The notes under the pieces were generated by a model. The model worked only from the letters and a program-made list of their open reading frames with translations. It searched no databases and was not told the DNA's origin. 64,000 nucleotides of DNA from an uncultured Akkermansia sp. (GTDB taxonomy: Bacteria > Verrucomicrobiota > Verrucomicrobiia > Verrucomicrobiales > Akkermansiaceae): contig CALXRG010000013.1 of assembly GCA_944390825.1 (NCBI GenBank), positions 1 to 64,000 on the forward strand, written 5' to 3'. A program made the translations under genes and the position numbers. Positions 51,914 to 59,547 of the stretch are shown here, in pieces (positions within the stretch are counted from its first letter, which is position 1; every line of letters starts with the position of its first letter).

Positions 51914-52762
51914 ATGGTCACTACAGAATACCCACACGGCGCAGATTTCCCGATCGTCCGCATTCAGACGCCCCTTTGCAGCGCAGAAGTGTCGCTGTAC
52001 GGGGGGCATGTCCTCCAGTGGACGCCCGCCGGTCATATGCCGGTCATTTACATGAGCCCCAAAGCGGTCTTTGCCAAGGGGAAGGCTTTGCGCGGCGGTA
52101 TTCCGCTCTGCTGGCCCTGGTTTGGCAAACATCCCGATGATGCAGCCCAGCCTTCCCATGGCGTCGCCCGCACGTCGCTTTGGCAGCTGGCCGGCATGGA
52201 AGAAGAAGAGGACGGCCGGGTGCGTTTGCTGCTCGCGTTGCCGCCGGCCAATAAGATGCTCCCCAGCGCCGCGCTGGCACTCGAGTTTGGCAGCGAGCTC
52301 ACGATGAGCCTGATGACGCTCGATGTCCCCCACCTCATGCCCTTCTCTGCTGCCCTGCATACGTACTTTGCAGTCAGTAATTACGAAACGGTCGCGGTTA
52401 CGGGGCTGGAGGAAAGCGCTTTCACCGAATATGCCGCCAGTCCGGAGCCACATGCAGAGGATCCCCTGATCCCGGCCGGCTCTATTGACCGCATTTACTG
52501 CCCCGTCCAGGAGAATGCGGAGCTTTCCATCCATGATCCAGCCTGGAAGCGCAGTATTCGCATCTGCCGCAGCGGTTCCGGCTCCGCTGTCGTCTGGAAC
52601 CCCGGGGCAGAACTCGCCGCCGGTATGGCCGACTTGGGGCCAGGTGCCGAGAAGGGATTCCTCTGCGTCGAAACGACGGTCGTCCCCGCGGAGCACATCT
52701 CTCTGCGCTATGGCGATACGCATGAGCTCACGCAGCGCATCCAGGTCATCCCCGTCCGCTAA
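51914..52762 (+). CDS. D-hexose-6-phosphate mutarotase (YeaD-like)
   Basis: Aldose 1-epimerase superfamily beta-sandwich of 282 residues, interconverting anomers of glucose 6-phosphate. Motifs: AEVSLYGGHVLQWTPAG, SPKAVFAKGKALRGGIPLCWPWFG, PSHGVARTSLW with the catalytic His, LHTYFAVSNYE, and PGAEKGFLCVETTVV. C-ending codons are much more frequent than in neighbouring plus-strand genes. sanA follows after 19 bp. Confidence 0.9.
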   Translation: MVTTEYPHGADFPIVRIQTPLCSAEVSLYGGHVLQWTPAGHMPVIYMSPKAVFAKGKALRGGIPLCWPWFGKHPDDAAQPSHGVARTSLWQLAGMEEEEDGRVRLLLALPPANKMLPSAALALEFGSELTMSLMTLDVPHLMPFSAALHTYFAVSNYETVAVTGLEESAFTEYAASPEPHAEDPLIPAGSIDRIYCPVQENAELSIHDPAWKRSIRICRSGSGSAVVWNPGAELAAGMADLGPGAEKGFLCVETTVVPAEHISLRYGDTHELTQRIQVIPVR

Positions 52763-52781
52763 GAGTCCACCCAGCGCTCTC

Positions 52782-53456
52782 ATGCCTCGCCTCTCCCGCC
52801 GCCGCATCCTGCTCACTGCGCTTCTTTCGGCGCTGGTCATGGCGCTGCTGCTGGCTGTATCCGAGGGCATCACACACACTATGGCCAGGGGCTACTGCCA
52901 TGAAGAGCTCCGGGATTGTCCCGGAGATCGCGTCGGACTTGTGCTCGGCTGCTCCAAGCTGGTCGGTCGCTGGCCGAACCGATACTTCACCGGCCGTATG
53001 GATGCCGCCGCCGCACTCTGGCACGCCGGCAAGCTGCGCTGCATCATTGTTTCGGGCGATAACCGTACCCGCTACTACAACGAACCGCGCGATATGAAGG
53101 AGGCTCTCGTCGAGCGCGGTGTCCCCGCGGAGGTGATTGTGGAAGACTTTGCCGGTCTCTGTACCTATGATTCCGTTGTGCGTGCACGGGATGTTTTCGG
53201 CGCAGAGAACCTCCTCATCGTCAGTCAGCCGGACCATGTCCGGCGTGCAGTGGCCATCGCCCGCTGCAAGGGCATGGAGGCCGAGGGCTATGGTGCGCCC
53301 CTGGCACTGGGAACCCTCTCCAGCCAGGTTCGCGCCTGCGTCCGCGAGCGCGGTGCCCGCCTCGCCATGCTCTACGATCTCATCACGCACCGGAACCCCA
53401 CCCACATGGGGCAGCGCATCGAGCTGCCGGTCACTTGCGCAGCCGCGCAGCCCTGA
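52782..53456 (+). CDS. SanA/DUF218-family membrane protein
   Basis: A 224-residue protein with one N-terminal membrane helix (ILLTALLSALVMALLLAV). The DUF218 domain has RVGLVLGCSK, RYFTGRMDAAAALWHAGK, IIVSGDNRTRYYNEPRDMKEAL, GVPAEVIVEDFAGLCTYDSVVRARDVFG and LIVSQPDHVRRAVAIAR. E. coli SanA is linked to envelope barrier function and vancomycin resistance at high temperature. Biochemical activity is not known. It shares the C-rich codon use of its neighbours. Confidence 0.88.
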   Translation: MPRLSRRRILLTALLSALVMALLLAVSEGITHTMARGYCHEELRDCPGDRVGLVLGCSKLVGRWPNRYFTGRMDAAAALWHAGKLRCIIVSGDNRTRYYNEPRDMKEALVERGVPAEVIVEDFAGLCTYDSVVRARDVFGAENLLIVSQPDHVRRAVAIARCKGMEAEGYGAPLALGTLSSQVRACVRERGARLAMLYDLITHRNPTHMGQRIELPVTCAAAQP

Positions 53457-53506
53457 TGTGCCCAGCGTCCTGCACCCCTCCCTTCCCCTTTACCGAACTG
53501 CGCTGA

Positions 53507-53571
53507 TTCCCCCGTCCCCTCCTTCCTCACCCTTTCCTCCTTTCCTCACTTTTTCCCCCCTCCACCGCTTC
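53507..53571 (+). other. Polypyrimidine tract upstream of the MenD-like gene
   Basis: About 65 bases are at least 90% C or T on the plus strand, with runs such as CCCTTTCCTCCTTTCCTC. It fills most of the 126-bp gap between sanA and the next gene. It could be a pausing or Rho-utilisation-like leader, or form triplex DNA; nothing proves a role. Confidence 0.6.
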
Positions 53572-53582
53572 AGATTTGCCCC

Positions 53583-55145
53583 ATGAAAAGCCTCATCTCC
53601 TGCTGCACCGTCGCCGGCATTGCCGAGTGGGTCTGCTGCCCCGGCGAGCATAATACCGCCATCCTCCGCGCCCTCGCAGAGTGTCCCATCGTCCACCGCT
53701 GGACTCAGCAGGATGAGCGCACCGCCGCCTACTTCGCCCTCGGGCGCATGCAGGCTACCGGGCGGCCGGTGGCTGTGGTCGCCGGCAGCGGAGCCGCTGC
53801 TGCCGCATTGGCTCCCGCCGTTGTCGAGGCCTACTATCAGCGCCGGCCTCTGCTGATCATCACCACCGAACCCGCCCCCGGCGATGGTGCCGCCACGAGC
53901 GCCGGTGCTGCCGCCAGCCCCGGCTGCATAGAGCATGAGGGTATGTTTGGCATGTATGCCACCGGCATCGACGTCACACTTCCCTGCGCCGTTTCTGATC
54001 TCCCTGATCTCAGCAGCGTCCTTACAGAGGGGTTCCCCGTCCACCTCAACCTGCACCTGACGCCGGGTATCACACTCGGGGGCGACTACAGCATGCTGGA
54101 ATTGGGGGAAGCTCCGCCCGCCCCCCGCTTCCGCGGCTCCCTCGTCGCGCTTTCGCAGATGCTGCGTTTCCGCGCCCGGGAGGGGCTCGTGCTCATCCTG
54201 GGTGCGCTCGAGCCTGCCGAGCAGGAACCCGCCCTGTGGCTCGCCCAGACCCTGCGGGTTCCCCTGCTGGCCGAAGCCGCCAGCGGCTTGCGCGAGGAGC
54301 TCTCAGCCTACCTCCTGCGCGGGGGCGATGAGTTGCTCATCCAGCGACCCCCGCGCTACGTCCTGCGCGTGGGTGATGTGCCCACCGGCCCCTTCTGGAA
54401 GGAATTGGAGCAGCTGCCCAACACCGAAATCTTCTCGATCACCCGCACCGGTTTCTCCGGCCTCTGCCGCAAGAGTCACGTCATCGAAGGCGAATTGGAA
54501 CAGGTTATGAAGGCCCTTGGCGATGTACCCCATGTCGGTGACACGGAGCGGTTGCTTTCCATCAGCCGCCGCACCGAGGGGCAAATCGAAGAAGCCCTCC
54601 TCGCCGCTCCCGAGAGCGAAGCGGCCATGGTGCGCTATCTCTCCAACCACGCCTGTATGGCAGATGTCCTCTGCCTGGGCAGCGGCAGCTGCGTCGAGCT
54701 TTGGAACCGCTACGCTCAGACCCATGTTCCTACTGTCTATCTGCGGGCCAATACCCCCAACAGCGCCGGTGACGGTACGGTAGCCTCCTTCCTGGGTAAC
54801 GCCGCAGACGCCGGGTTTGCCTGCTGCCTCACCGGTGATCTGGCGTTGCTGCGCGACATCGGGGCAGCGGCGTTCGTCAGCCAGCTTGCCCCCGGTAAAC
54901 GCATCGTCGCAGTGCTGAACAACGGCGGCGCCGGCCGCGCGGACTCCCCCGAACTCGACGCCGAGCTGCGCCGTCTCATGGTGCAGCCTCCCACGTTCAG
55001 TCTGCCGGAAGTCGCCCGCCTCTGGGGCGCTGAGTATTACGCTATCCGCTGTGAGGCTGACTTTGAGGTGCTCGATACCTTGGAAGATGATGCTTTCGCT
55101 TTGCTGGATATTCAGGCGGATGCTCCGGGCCTCGGTTGCTCATGA
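53583..55145 (+). CDS. MenD-like thiamine-diphosphate enzyme
   Basis: A 520-residue ThDP enzyme. The N-terminal PYR domain has HRWTQQDERTAAYFALGRM, with the Glu that activates ThDP, and VAVVAGSGAAAAALAPAVVEA; the C-terminal domain has NTPNSAGDGTVASFLG, CCLTGDLALLRD and VAVLNNGGAG. The order and wording fit MenD (SEPHCHC synthase of menaquinone synthesis). However the substrate-binding PGSR motif reads PGEH, and the I-R-Q-P-G-M-F region reads IEHEGMF, so the substrate may differ. Codon use is C-rich. No other men gene is nearby. Confidence 0.7.
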   Translation: MKSLISCCTVAGIAEWVCCPGEHNTAILRALAECPIVHRWTQQDERTAAYFALGRMQATGRPVAVVAGSGAAAAALAPAVVEAYYQRRPLLIITTEPAPGDGAATSAGAAASPGCIEHEGMFGMYATGIDVTLPCAVSDLPDLSSVLTEGFPVHLNLHLTPGITLGGDYSMLELGEAPPAPRFRGSLVALSQMLRFRAREGLVLILGALEPAEQEPALWLAQTLRVPLLAEAASGLREELSAYLLRGGDELLIQRPPRYVLRVGDVPTGPFWKELEQLPNTEIFSITRTGFSGLCRKSHVIEGELEQVMKALGDVPHVGDTERLLSISRRTEGQIEEALLAAPESEAAMVRYLSNHACMADVLCLGSGSCVELWNRYAQTHVPTVYLRANTPNSAGDGTVASFLGNAADAGFACCLTGDLALLRDIGAAAFVSQLAPGKRIVAVLNNGGAGRADSPELDAELRRLMVQPPTFSLPEVARLWGAEYYAIRCEADFEVLDTLEDDAFALLDIQADAPGLGCS

Positions 55146-55323
55146 GCAGACTGGCCGGGGTGTTCCGTGGCAGTGAGTGAGCCCGCGTGATATGGGGCTT
55201 ACGACCGGAAACACATCAGGTGGCGTGGAGTGTTGGACTTGGGGCGCGCCGTAAGGGGACTGCCTGCTTGTTGCGTGCGTGCACGGCGTTGGGGAGTAAC
55301 GCGCGTTGGTGCCGGCTCGGGGT

Positions 55324-55941
55324 TTAGCGGCGCGGGGGCATGGTGGCGATGTAGGGGGCGGTTTGGGCGATGGCTTGCAGGATGATGAAGCCGGAGTAAC
55401 CGAGGAGCAGTTTGACGATGTCGTTGGCGATGAAGAGGGCGGGTTCGTTGGTGATGAAGGCTGCCAGCAGGAGGGCGGGCAGCAGGAGAATGCGGGCGAT
55501 GTTGGCAGGTCTCGCGGCGGCCATGTTGGGGATGTTGAGTAGTAGTGCTACGAGGAGAATCGCGGCGATGATGGCGGGCAGATCTGCTTGCAGGGGATGG
55601 GCCAGCAGGCCTGTGGCAAGACTTGCGGTGGTGGTAAGCAGCAGCAGTAGGGAGCAGGTGAAGCCCAGCCAGACCATGATGCGGGTTTCCACCATGCCGC
55701 GGCCTCCCATGAGGACGTCGTGGCACCAGGGCATGAGCAGTCCGCAGATGGCGGTCAGGACGACGCTGGCTACTTGGCCGGTGACGCCGCAGTGGTAGGC
55801 TAGCTTGGGGAGGCCGCAGAGCTCGAGAATGAGTTCGAGAAGGGCGCCGAATGCGGTCAGGGTTGACATGCCGGCGCCTGCCCAGGCGAGGGCGGTGACG
55901 GTGCGTTTGGTGACGGGGCGGAGCTGCCAGTGTTTGGTCAT
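55324..55941 (-). CDS. Membrane protein of unknown function
   Basis: A 205-residue protein with six hydrophobic segments (for example GMSTLTAFGALLELILEL, ASVVLTAICGLLMPW, VWLGFTCSLLLLLTTTASLATGLL, ILLLPALLLAAFI). No family was recognised. It is 24 bp downstream of prmC on the same strand and likely the last gene of a prfA-prmC operon. Confidence 0.6.
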   Translation of the reverse strand: MTKHWQLRPVTKRTVTALAWAGAGMSTLTAFGALLELILELCGLPKLAYHCGVTGQVASVVLTAICGLLMPWCHDVLMGGRGMVETRIMVWLGFTCSLLLLLTTTASLATGLLAHPLQADLPAIIAAILLVALLLNIPNMAAARPANIARILLLPALLLAAFITNEPALFIANDIVKLLLGYSGFIILQAIAQTAPYIATMPPRR

Positions 55942-55965
55942 GGGGGGAGGGTAGTGCTGCCGGGG

Positions 55966-56886
55966 TTATTGCGGGCTGTCGGGGGATGCTGTGCTGCCGG
56001 GGGAGAAACCGCAGGTGGCCGGCGCGTAGCCGAGGGGGAAGCGGGGCTTGCCGCTGATGTCGGTGAGCAGGCCGGTGCGTTCGTAGCCGAGGGAGTCCAT
56101 GAGTTGCCGGGTGGTTTCGCCCTGGTCGTGGCCGACTTCGAGCATGATGAGGGCGCCGGGGGCCAGGTGAGGCCGTGCGTCGGCGAGGAAGCGGCGTATG
56201 ATGTCGAGCCCGTCGGGGCCGCCGTACAGGGCGGTCGCGGGGTCGTGCTGCACTTCGGCGGAGAGGGGTTCGCTGTCGGGGATGTATGGGAGATTGGCGA
56301 CGATGAGGTCAAAGGCGTCCGGTGGGACGAGGGCGGTGCCGGTGGTGTCGCTTTGCCAGGCGGAGAAGAGGTCGCTGCGGTAGGTTTTGACGCGTGCGGT
56401 GAGGCGTGTGGCGTTTTCGAGGGTGAGTGCGAGGGCGGCGTCGGAGATGTCGGTCAGGACGACGTCGGGCTCCAGGGGGGCGAGCTCGAGGGCCAGGGTG
56501 ATGCCGATGATGCCAGAGCCGCACCCCATGTCGAGGATGCGCAGGTGGCGGCGGCGTGCCGTGCGCTGGAGGACGTGCTCGACGAGCTCTTCGGTTTCCG
56601 GGCGGGGGATGAGGGCGCGGGCGTCGGTGCGGAAGTCGCGGCGGTAGAACTCGGTGGAGCCGAGGAGGTGTTGCAGGGGTTCACCGGTGCCGCGGCGGCG
56701 CAGCAGGTCACGCAGAGGGGACAGCGTGTCTTCCGGTATGGGGTCTTCGTAGTGCAGGTAGAGCCAGGTGCGGTCGCAGCCCAGCAGGTGCACCAGGAGG
56801 CTTTGCATGGAGTGGCGGGCTCCTTCGATGCCGCGGGCGCTGAGGTAGGCGGTGCCGCTGGTGAGAATCTCCCGGATGCTCTTCAT
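55966..56886 (-). CDS. prmC: Peptide chain release factor N5-glutamine methyltransferase
   Basis: Methylates the GGQ glutamine of release factors, here encoded upstream. The 306-residue protein has the N-terminal helical domain (LVHLLGCDRTWLYLHYEDP, GEPLQHLLGSTEFYRRDFR), PRPETEELVEHVL, the SAM loop LDMGCGSGIIGITLALE and the active-site motif NLPYIPD. The usual motif is N-P-P-Y; the second position is Leu here. It follows prfA after 53 bp. Confidence 0.92.
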   Translation of the reverse strand: MKSIREILTSGTAYLSARGIEGARHSMQSLLVHLLGCDRTWLYLHYEDPIPEDTLSPLRDLLRRRGTGEPLQHLLGSTEFYRRDFRTDARALIPRPETEELVEHVLQRTARRRHLRILDMGCGSGIIGITLALELAPLEPDVVLTDISDAALALTLENATRLTARVKTYRSDLFSAWQSDTTGTALVPPDAFDLIVANLPYIPDSEPLSAEVQHDPATALYGGPDGLDIIRRFLADARPHLAPGALIMLEVGHDQGETTRQLMDSLGYERTGLLTDISGKPRFPLGYAPATCGFSPGSTASPDSPQ

Positions 56887-56939
56887 GGTCGGTGGTGGTG
56901 GGAGGGGTCGTGGGGATGGGGGCTTGCGTGCCGTCTGGC

Positions 56940-58016
56940 TCAGGCGTTGAGTTCGTCCATGCGCTCTTGCATTTCGGCGTGCTGCATGTGGGAGATGATG
57001 TCCTGGAGGGCACCGGTACTCACGACGATGTCGAGGTTGTAGGCGGTGTAGCCGATGCGGTGGTCGGTGAGGCGGTTTTGCGGGAAGTTGTAGGTACGGA
57101 TTTTTTCTTCGCGGCCTCCGGAGCCGATGAGTTGGCGCCGGCGCTCCGAGTAGCTTTGCTGGGCTTCTTTCTGTTTCATCTCAAAGAGGCGAGCTCTCAG
57201 GATGCGCATGCCGGTTTCGCGGTTTTTGATTTGGGAGCGTTCCTGCTCGCAGCGTACCATGATGCCGGTGGGCAGGTGGAAGATTTGTACGGCGGATTCG
57301 GTGCGGTTGACGTGCTGGCCGCCGGCGCCGCCGGAGCGGCAGGTTTCGATGCGCAGGTCTTCCGGGCGGATTTGGACGTCTACCTCCTCGGCTTCGGGCA
57401 GGACGGCGACGGTGGCGGTGGAGGTGTGGATGCGCCCCTGGGTTTCGGTGGCCGGGACGCGCTGGACGCGGTGGACGCCGCTTTCGTATTTGAGGTGGCG
57501 GAAGACTTCTTCGCCGCTGATGCGGGCGGTGACTTCGCGGAAGCCGCCGACGTCGCTGGGGCTGGCGTCGAGGATTTCAAAGCTCCACCCCATGGTTTCG
57601 GCAAAGTGGCGGTACATGCCCAGCAGGTCGCCCGCGAAGAGGGAGGCTTCGTCGCCTCCGGTGCCGGCGCGGATTTCGATGATGGCGTCGCGATCCTCGG
57701 TGGCGTCGCGGGGGAGCAGGCTGTACTGGACGCGCTCGGTGAGTTGCTCCAGCTGGGGCTCGAGGGCTGCGAGCTCGGCCTGGGCCAGCTCGGCCATATC
57801 CGGGTCTTCGGCTGCAGCGAGTTCGCGGTTATCTGCTATTTGGCGTTCGGTGTCCTGGAGTTTGTCCCAATCCGCCAGCAGCTCTTGGGTGCGGCGGTGC
57901 TCACGCATCAGCTCCTCAGCGCGTGCGCGGTCGTCGAAAAGCGCAGGGTCGGCAATGGCTGCTTCGAGTTCTTCCAGCCGCTGCCGGCGCTTGTCGATGA
58001 GTGAGGCATAGTCCAT
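56940..58016 (-). CDS. prfA: Peptide chain release factor 1
   Basis: Recognises UAA and UAG stop codons. The 358-residue protein has the coiled N-terminal domain, the catalytic GGQ motif in RSGGAGGQHVNRTESAV, and domain 2 with the codon-recognition P-A-T motif (RVPATETQGRIH). P-A-T rather than S-P-F shows it is RF1. Complete. The ATG at 58016 is eleven bases after the -10 box. Confidence 0.97.
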   Translation of the reverse strand: MDYASLIDKRRQRLEELEAAIADPALFDDRARAEELMREHRRTQELLADWDKLQDTERQIADNRELAAAEDPDMAELAQAELAALEPQLEQLTERVQYSLLPRDATEDRDAIIEIRAGTGGDEASLFAGDLLGMYRHFAETMGWSFEILDASPSDVGGFREVTARISGEEVFRHLKYESGVHRVQRVPATETQGRIHTSTATVAVLPEAEEVDVQIRPEDLRIETCRSGGAGGQHVNRTESAVQIFHLPTGIMVRCEQERSQIKNRETGMRILRARLFEMKQKEAQQSYSERRRQLIGSGGREEKIRTYNFPQNRLTDHRIGYTAYNLDIVVSTGALQDIISHMQHAEMQERMDELNA

Positions 58017-58027
58017 AAGTGTAGGCC

Positions 58028-58056
58028 ATTTTAGCGCAGGGGAGGGGGTCGCGCAA
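58028..58056 (-). promoter_or_regulatory. Promoter of prfA-prmC, short leader
   Basis: On the minus strand TTGCGC (58056-58051), 17 bp, TAAAAT (58033-58028), eleven bases before the ATG at 58016. Confidence 0.55.
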
Positions 58057-58099
58057 GTCCAAACTACGGACTTTTCCGCGGATTGCCGCTATTTTAGGC

Positions 58100-58128
58100 T
58101 TGCCCGGGTGGGAGTGCGCTGCTATAAT
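58100..58128 (+). promoter_or_regulatory. Promoter of tRNA-Gln
   Basis: TTGCCC (58100-58105), 17 bp, TATAAT (58123-58128), 27 bp before the tRNA. Confidence 0.75.
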
Positions 58129-58154
58129 GTGCGCACGGGTTACGTGCCCTATGG

Positions 58155-58225
58155 GGTCTCGTGGTGTAATGGTAGCACAAGAGATTTTGATTCTCTTTGT
58201 CTAGGTTCGAGCCCTGGCGAGACTA
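58155..58225 (+). tRNA. tRNA-Gln (UUG)
   Basis: A 71-base cloverleaf: acceptor GGTCTCG with CGAGACT, D arm GTGT/GCAC, anticodon stem AGAGA/TCTCT with loop TTTTGAT and anticodon TTG (58187-58189), T arm CTAGG-TTCGAGC-CCTGG. The first acceptor pair is G1:U72, discriminator A. CCA is not encoded. It is a substrate type for the mnmA product encoded at 21.8 kb. Confidence 0.94.
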
Positions 58226-58248
58226 TTCCCGCAGTTCTATTTCCCGTG

Positions 58249-58288
58249 ACAAGCCGGAGTCTTCGGACTCCGGCTTGTTTTGTTTTGA
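58249..58288 (+). terminator. Terminator of tRNA-Gln
   Basis: ACAAGCCGGAGTC and GACTCCGGCTTGT form a perfect 13-bp stem with a TTCG tetraloop, followed by TTTGTTTTG. Confidence 0.95.
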
Positions 58289-58479
58289 TGCCGCTGCCGA
58301 CGGGGAGAGGCCGGGGGATGCAGGGGAGTGTGCAAGTGTGCACAGTAGGGGGAAGAGGGTCGCAGGCAGAGATGCGGGGCTGGCCGATGGGGGGCTGTCC
58401 GCAGGATCCTGCGGACTGGGCCGTTTTAGGCGGGGGGGCGGACAGGTGAGCGGAGGCAGGGGGAGGCCTGTGGTGTGCA

Positions 58480-58515
58480 TAAAGCAACGCGACGCAACCG
58501 GTCGGTTGCGTCGCG
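58480..58515 (-). terminator. Terminator of the acidic-tailed lipoprotein gene
   Basis: CGCGACGCAACCG (58488-58500) and CGGTTGCGTCGCG (58503-58515) form a perfect 13-bp stem; on the minus strand TTGCTTTATG follows. The rest of the 318-bp gap back to tRNA-Gln is G-rich and holds no gene that I can support. Confidence 0.8.
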
Positions 58516-58543
58516 GGAAGGGGGTCGCGGGGTGGCTGCTTGG

Positions 58544-59356
58544 TTATTCCTCGGAGTCGCTGTCGAGGGTGGAGTCATCCGCAGTGTCGTCGGTGGAGGT
58601 GTCCGCGGAGCTGTCGGCGTCGCTGGTGTCCATGTCGTCGAAGCTGGCGTCGAGGTCGAGATCATCGGGGACAAATTCATCCGTAACGCTATCGGCAGCG
58701 GCACTGGCGGCGGCTTTGGACTTGGCTTCGGCACTTTGCTTGCGGGCTTCGGCCAGGCGGGCTTCGTAGGCTTTCTTCTCGGCGTCAGAGGCGGGTTTGG
58801 ACATCAGGTAGCGCGGCATGACGAGGCCGCGGGCTTTACGGGAGTCAATGCGGTAGGTGTCGTAGCCGGCGTCTGCCAGGGAGTCCATGATGGCTTTGCT
58901 CAGGGCATCCCGCTGTGCGGTTTCGCAGACGTAGACGTAGTAGTCGCCGATGTGCGGAAGGTCCCAGGCCATGACGCCGCGGCGGGGGATGAGGACGCCT
59001 GTCATGTCTCCTTTGCCGTTGGAGCAGATGCCCCAGACGCCGGTGAGGCGTCCGTTGTTATCCGTCAGGGTGATGTAGTACTGCGGGTAGACGTAGCTCT
59101 GGTGCCGCGGGGTGGAGTTCTTCAGCCAGGAGCGGAGGCCGCGGGCGGCGCGGGCCGGGAGTTGGCCTGCTTCGGAGCAGTGGCGCAGGGAGGGATCGCT
59201 GACGTCGTTGCTGCTGAAGACGGATACGGTAGAGGTGGTGACGGCTTCAGCGGCTCGGTCAGGGGTGAGGCGGCTGGTGCAGGAACTCGTGGTAGTGGCG
59301 GCAACGAGGGCGCCGCATGCGAGGGCTACGCTCTTGAGGAGGGAAAGGTGTTTCAT
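58544..59356 (-). CDS. Lipoprotein with an acidic C-terminal tail
   Basis: A 270-residue predicted lipoprotein (signal ending TTSSC). The middle part (about 40-190) looks folded, with QSYVYPQYYITLTDNNGRL, VWGICSNGKGDMTGVLIPR and HIGDYYVYVCETAQRDAL. An Ala/Lys helix follows, then about 50 residues almost only of Asp, Ser, Thr, Glu and Ala. Function is unknown; the acid tail might bind Ca2+ or basic partners. Confidence 0.68.
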   Translation of the reverse strand: MKHLSLLKSVALACGALVAATTTSSCTSRLTPDRAAEAVTTSTVSVFSSNDVSDPSLRHCSEAGQLPARAARGLRSWLKNSTPRHQSYVYPQYYITLTDNNGRLTGVWGICSNGKGDMTGVLIPRRGVMAWDLPHIGDYYVYVCETAQRDALSKAIMDSLADAGYDTYRIDSRKARGLVMPRYLMSKPASDAEKKAYEARLAEARKQSAEAKSKAAASAAADSVTDEFVPDDLDLDASFDDMDTSDADSSADTSTDDTADDSTLDSDSEE

Positions 59357-59376
59357 GACGTTTCAGTGTGCTTTCT

Positions 59377-59404
59377 AATATAGCTTAGAGTCAGGAGAAA
59401 ACAA
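59377..59404 (-). promoter_or_regulatory. Promoter of the acidic-tailed lipoprotein gene
   Basis: On the minus strand TTGTTT (59404-59399), 16 bp, TATATT (59382-59377). The leader is about 14 nt. Confidence 0.5.
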
Positions 59405-59509
59405 GCAAAAACTTGTCGGCAGGGGGAATTTTTTGCCGGGCTGTGGTGTTATGCTGTGCGGGCGGGGCCGGTGCTCTGCCAAAATGCAGCGGCGGACGCG
59501 GGAATATGG

Positions 59510-59539
59510 TTGACAGCGGGGGGTGGTTTTTTCTATGAT
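59510..59539 (+). promoter_or_regulatory. Promoter of the AI-2E family permease, predicted near-leaderless
   Basis: TTGACA (59510-59515), 18 bp, TATGAT (59534-59539), eight bases before the ATG at 59548. Confidence 0.65.
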
Positions 59540-59547
59540 GCGGTTAT

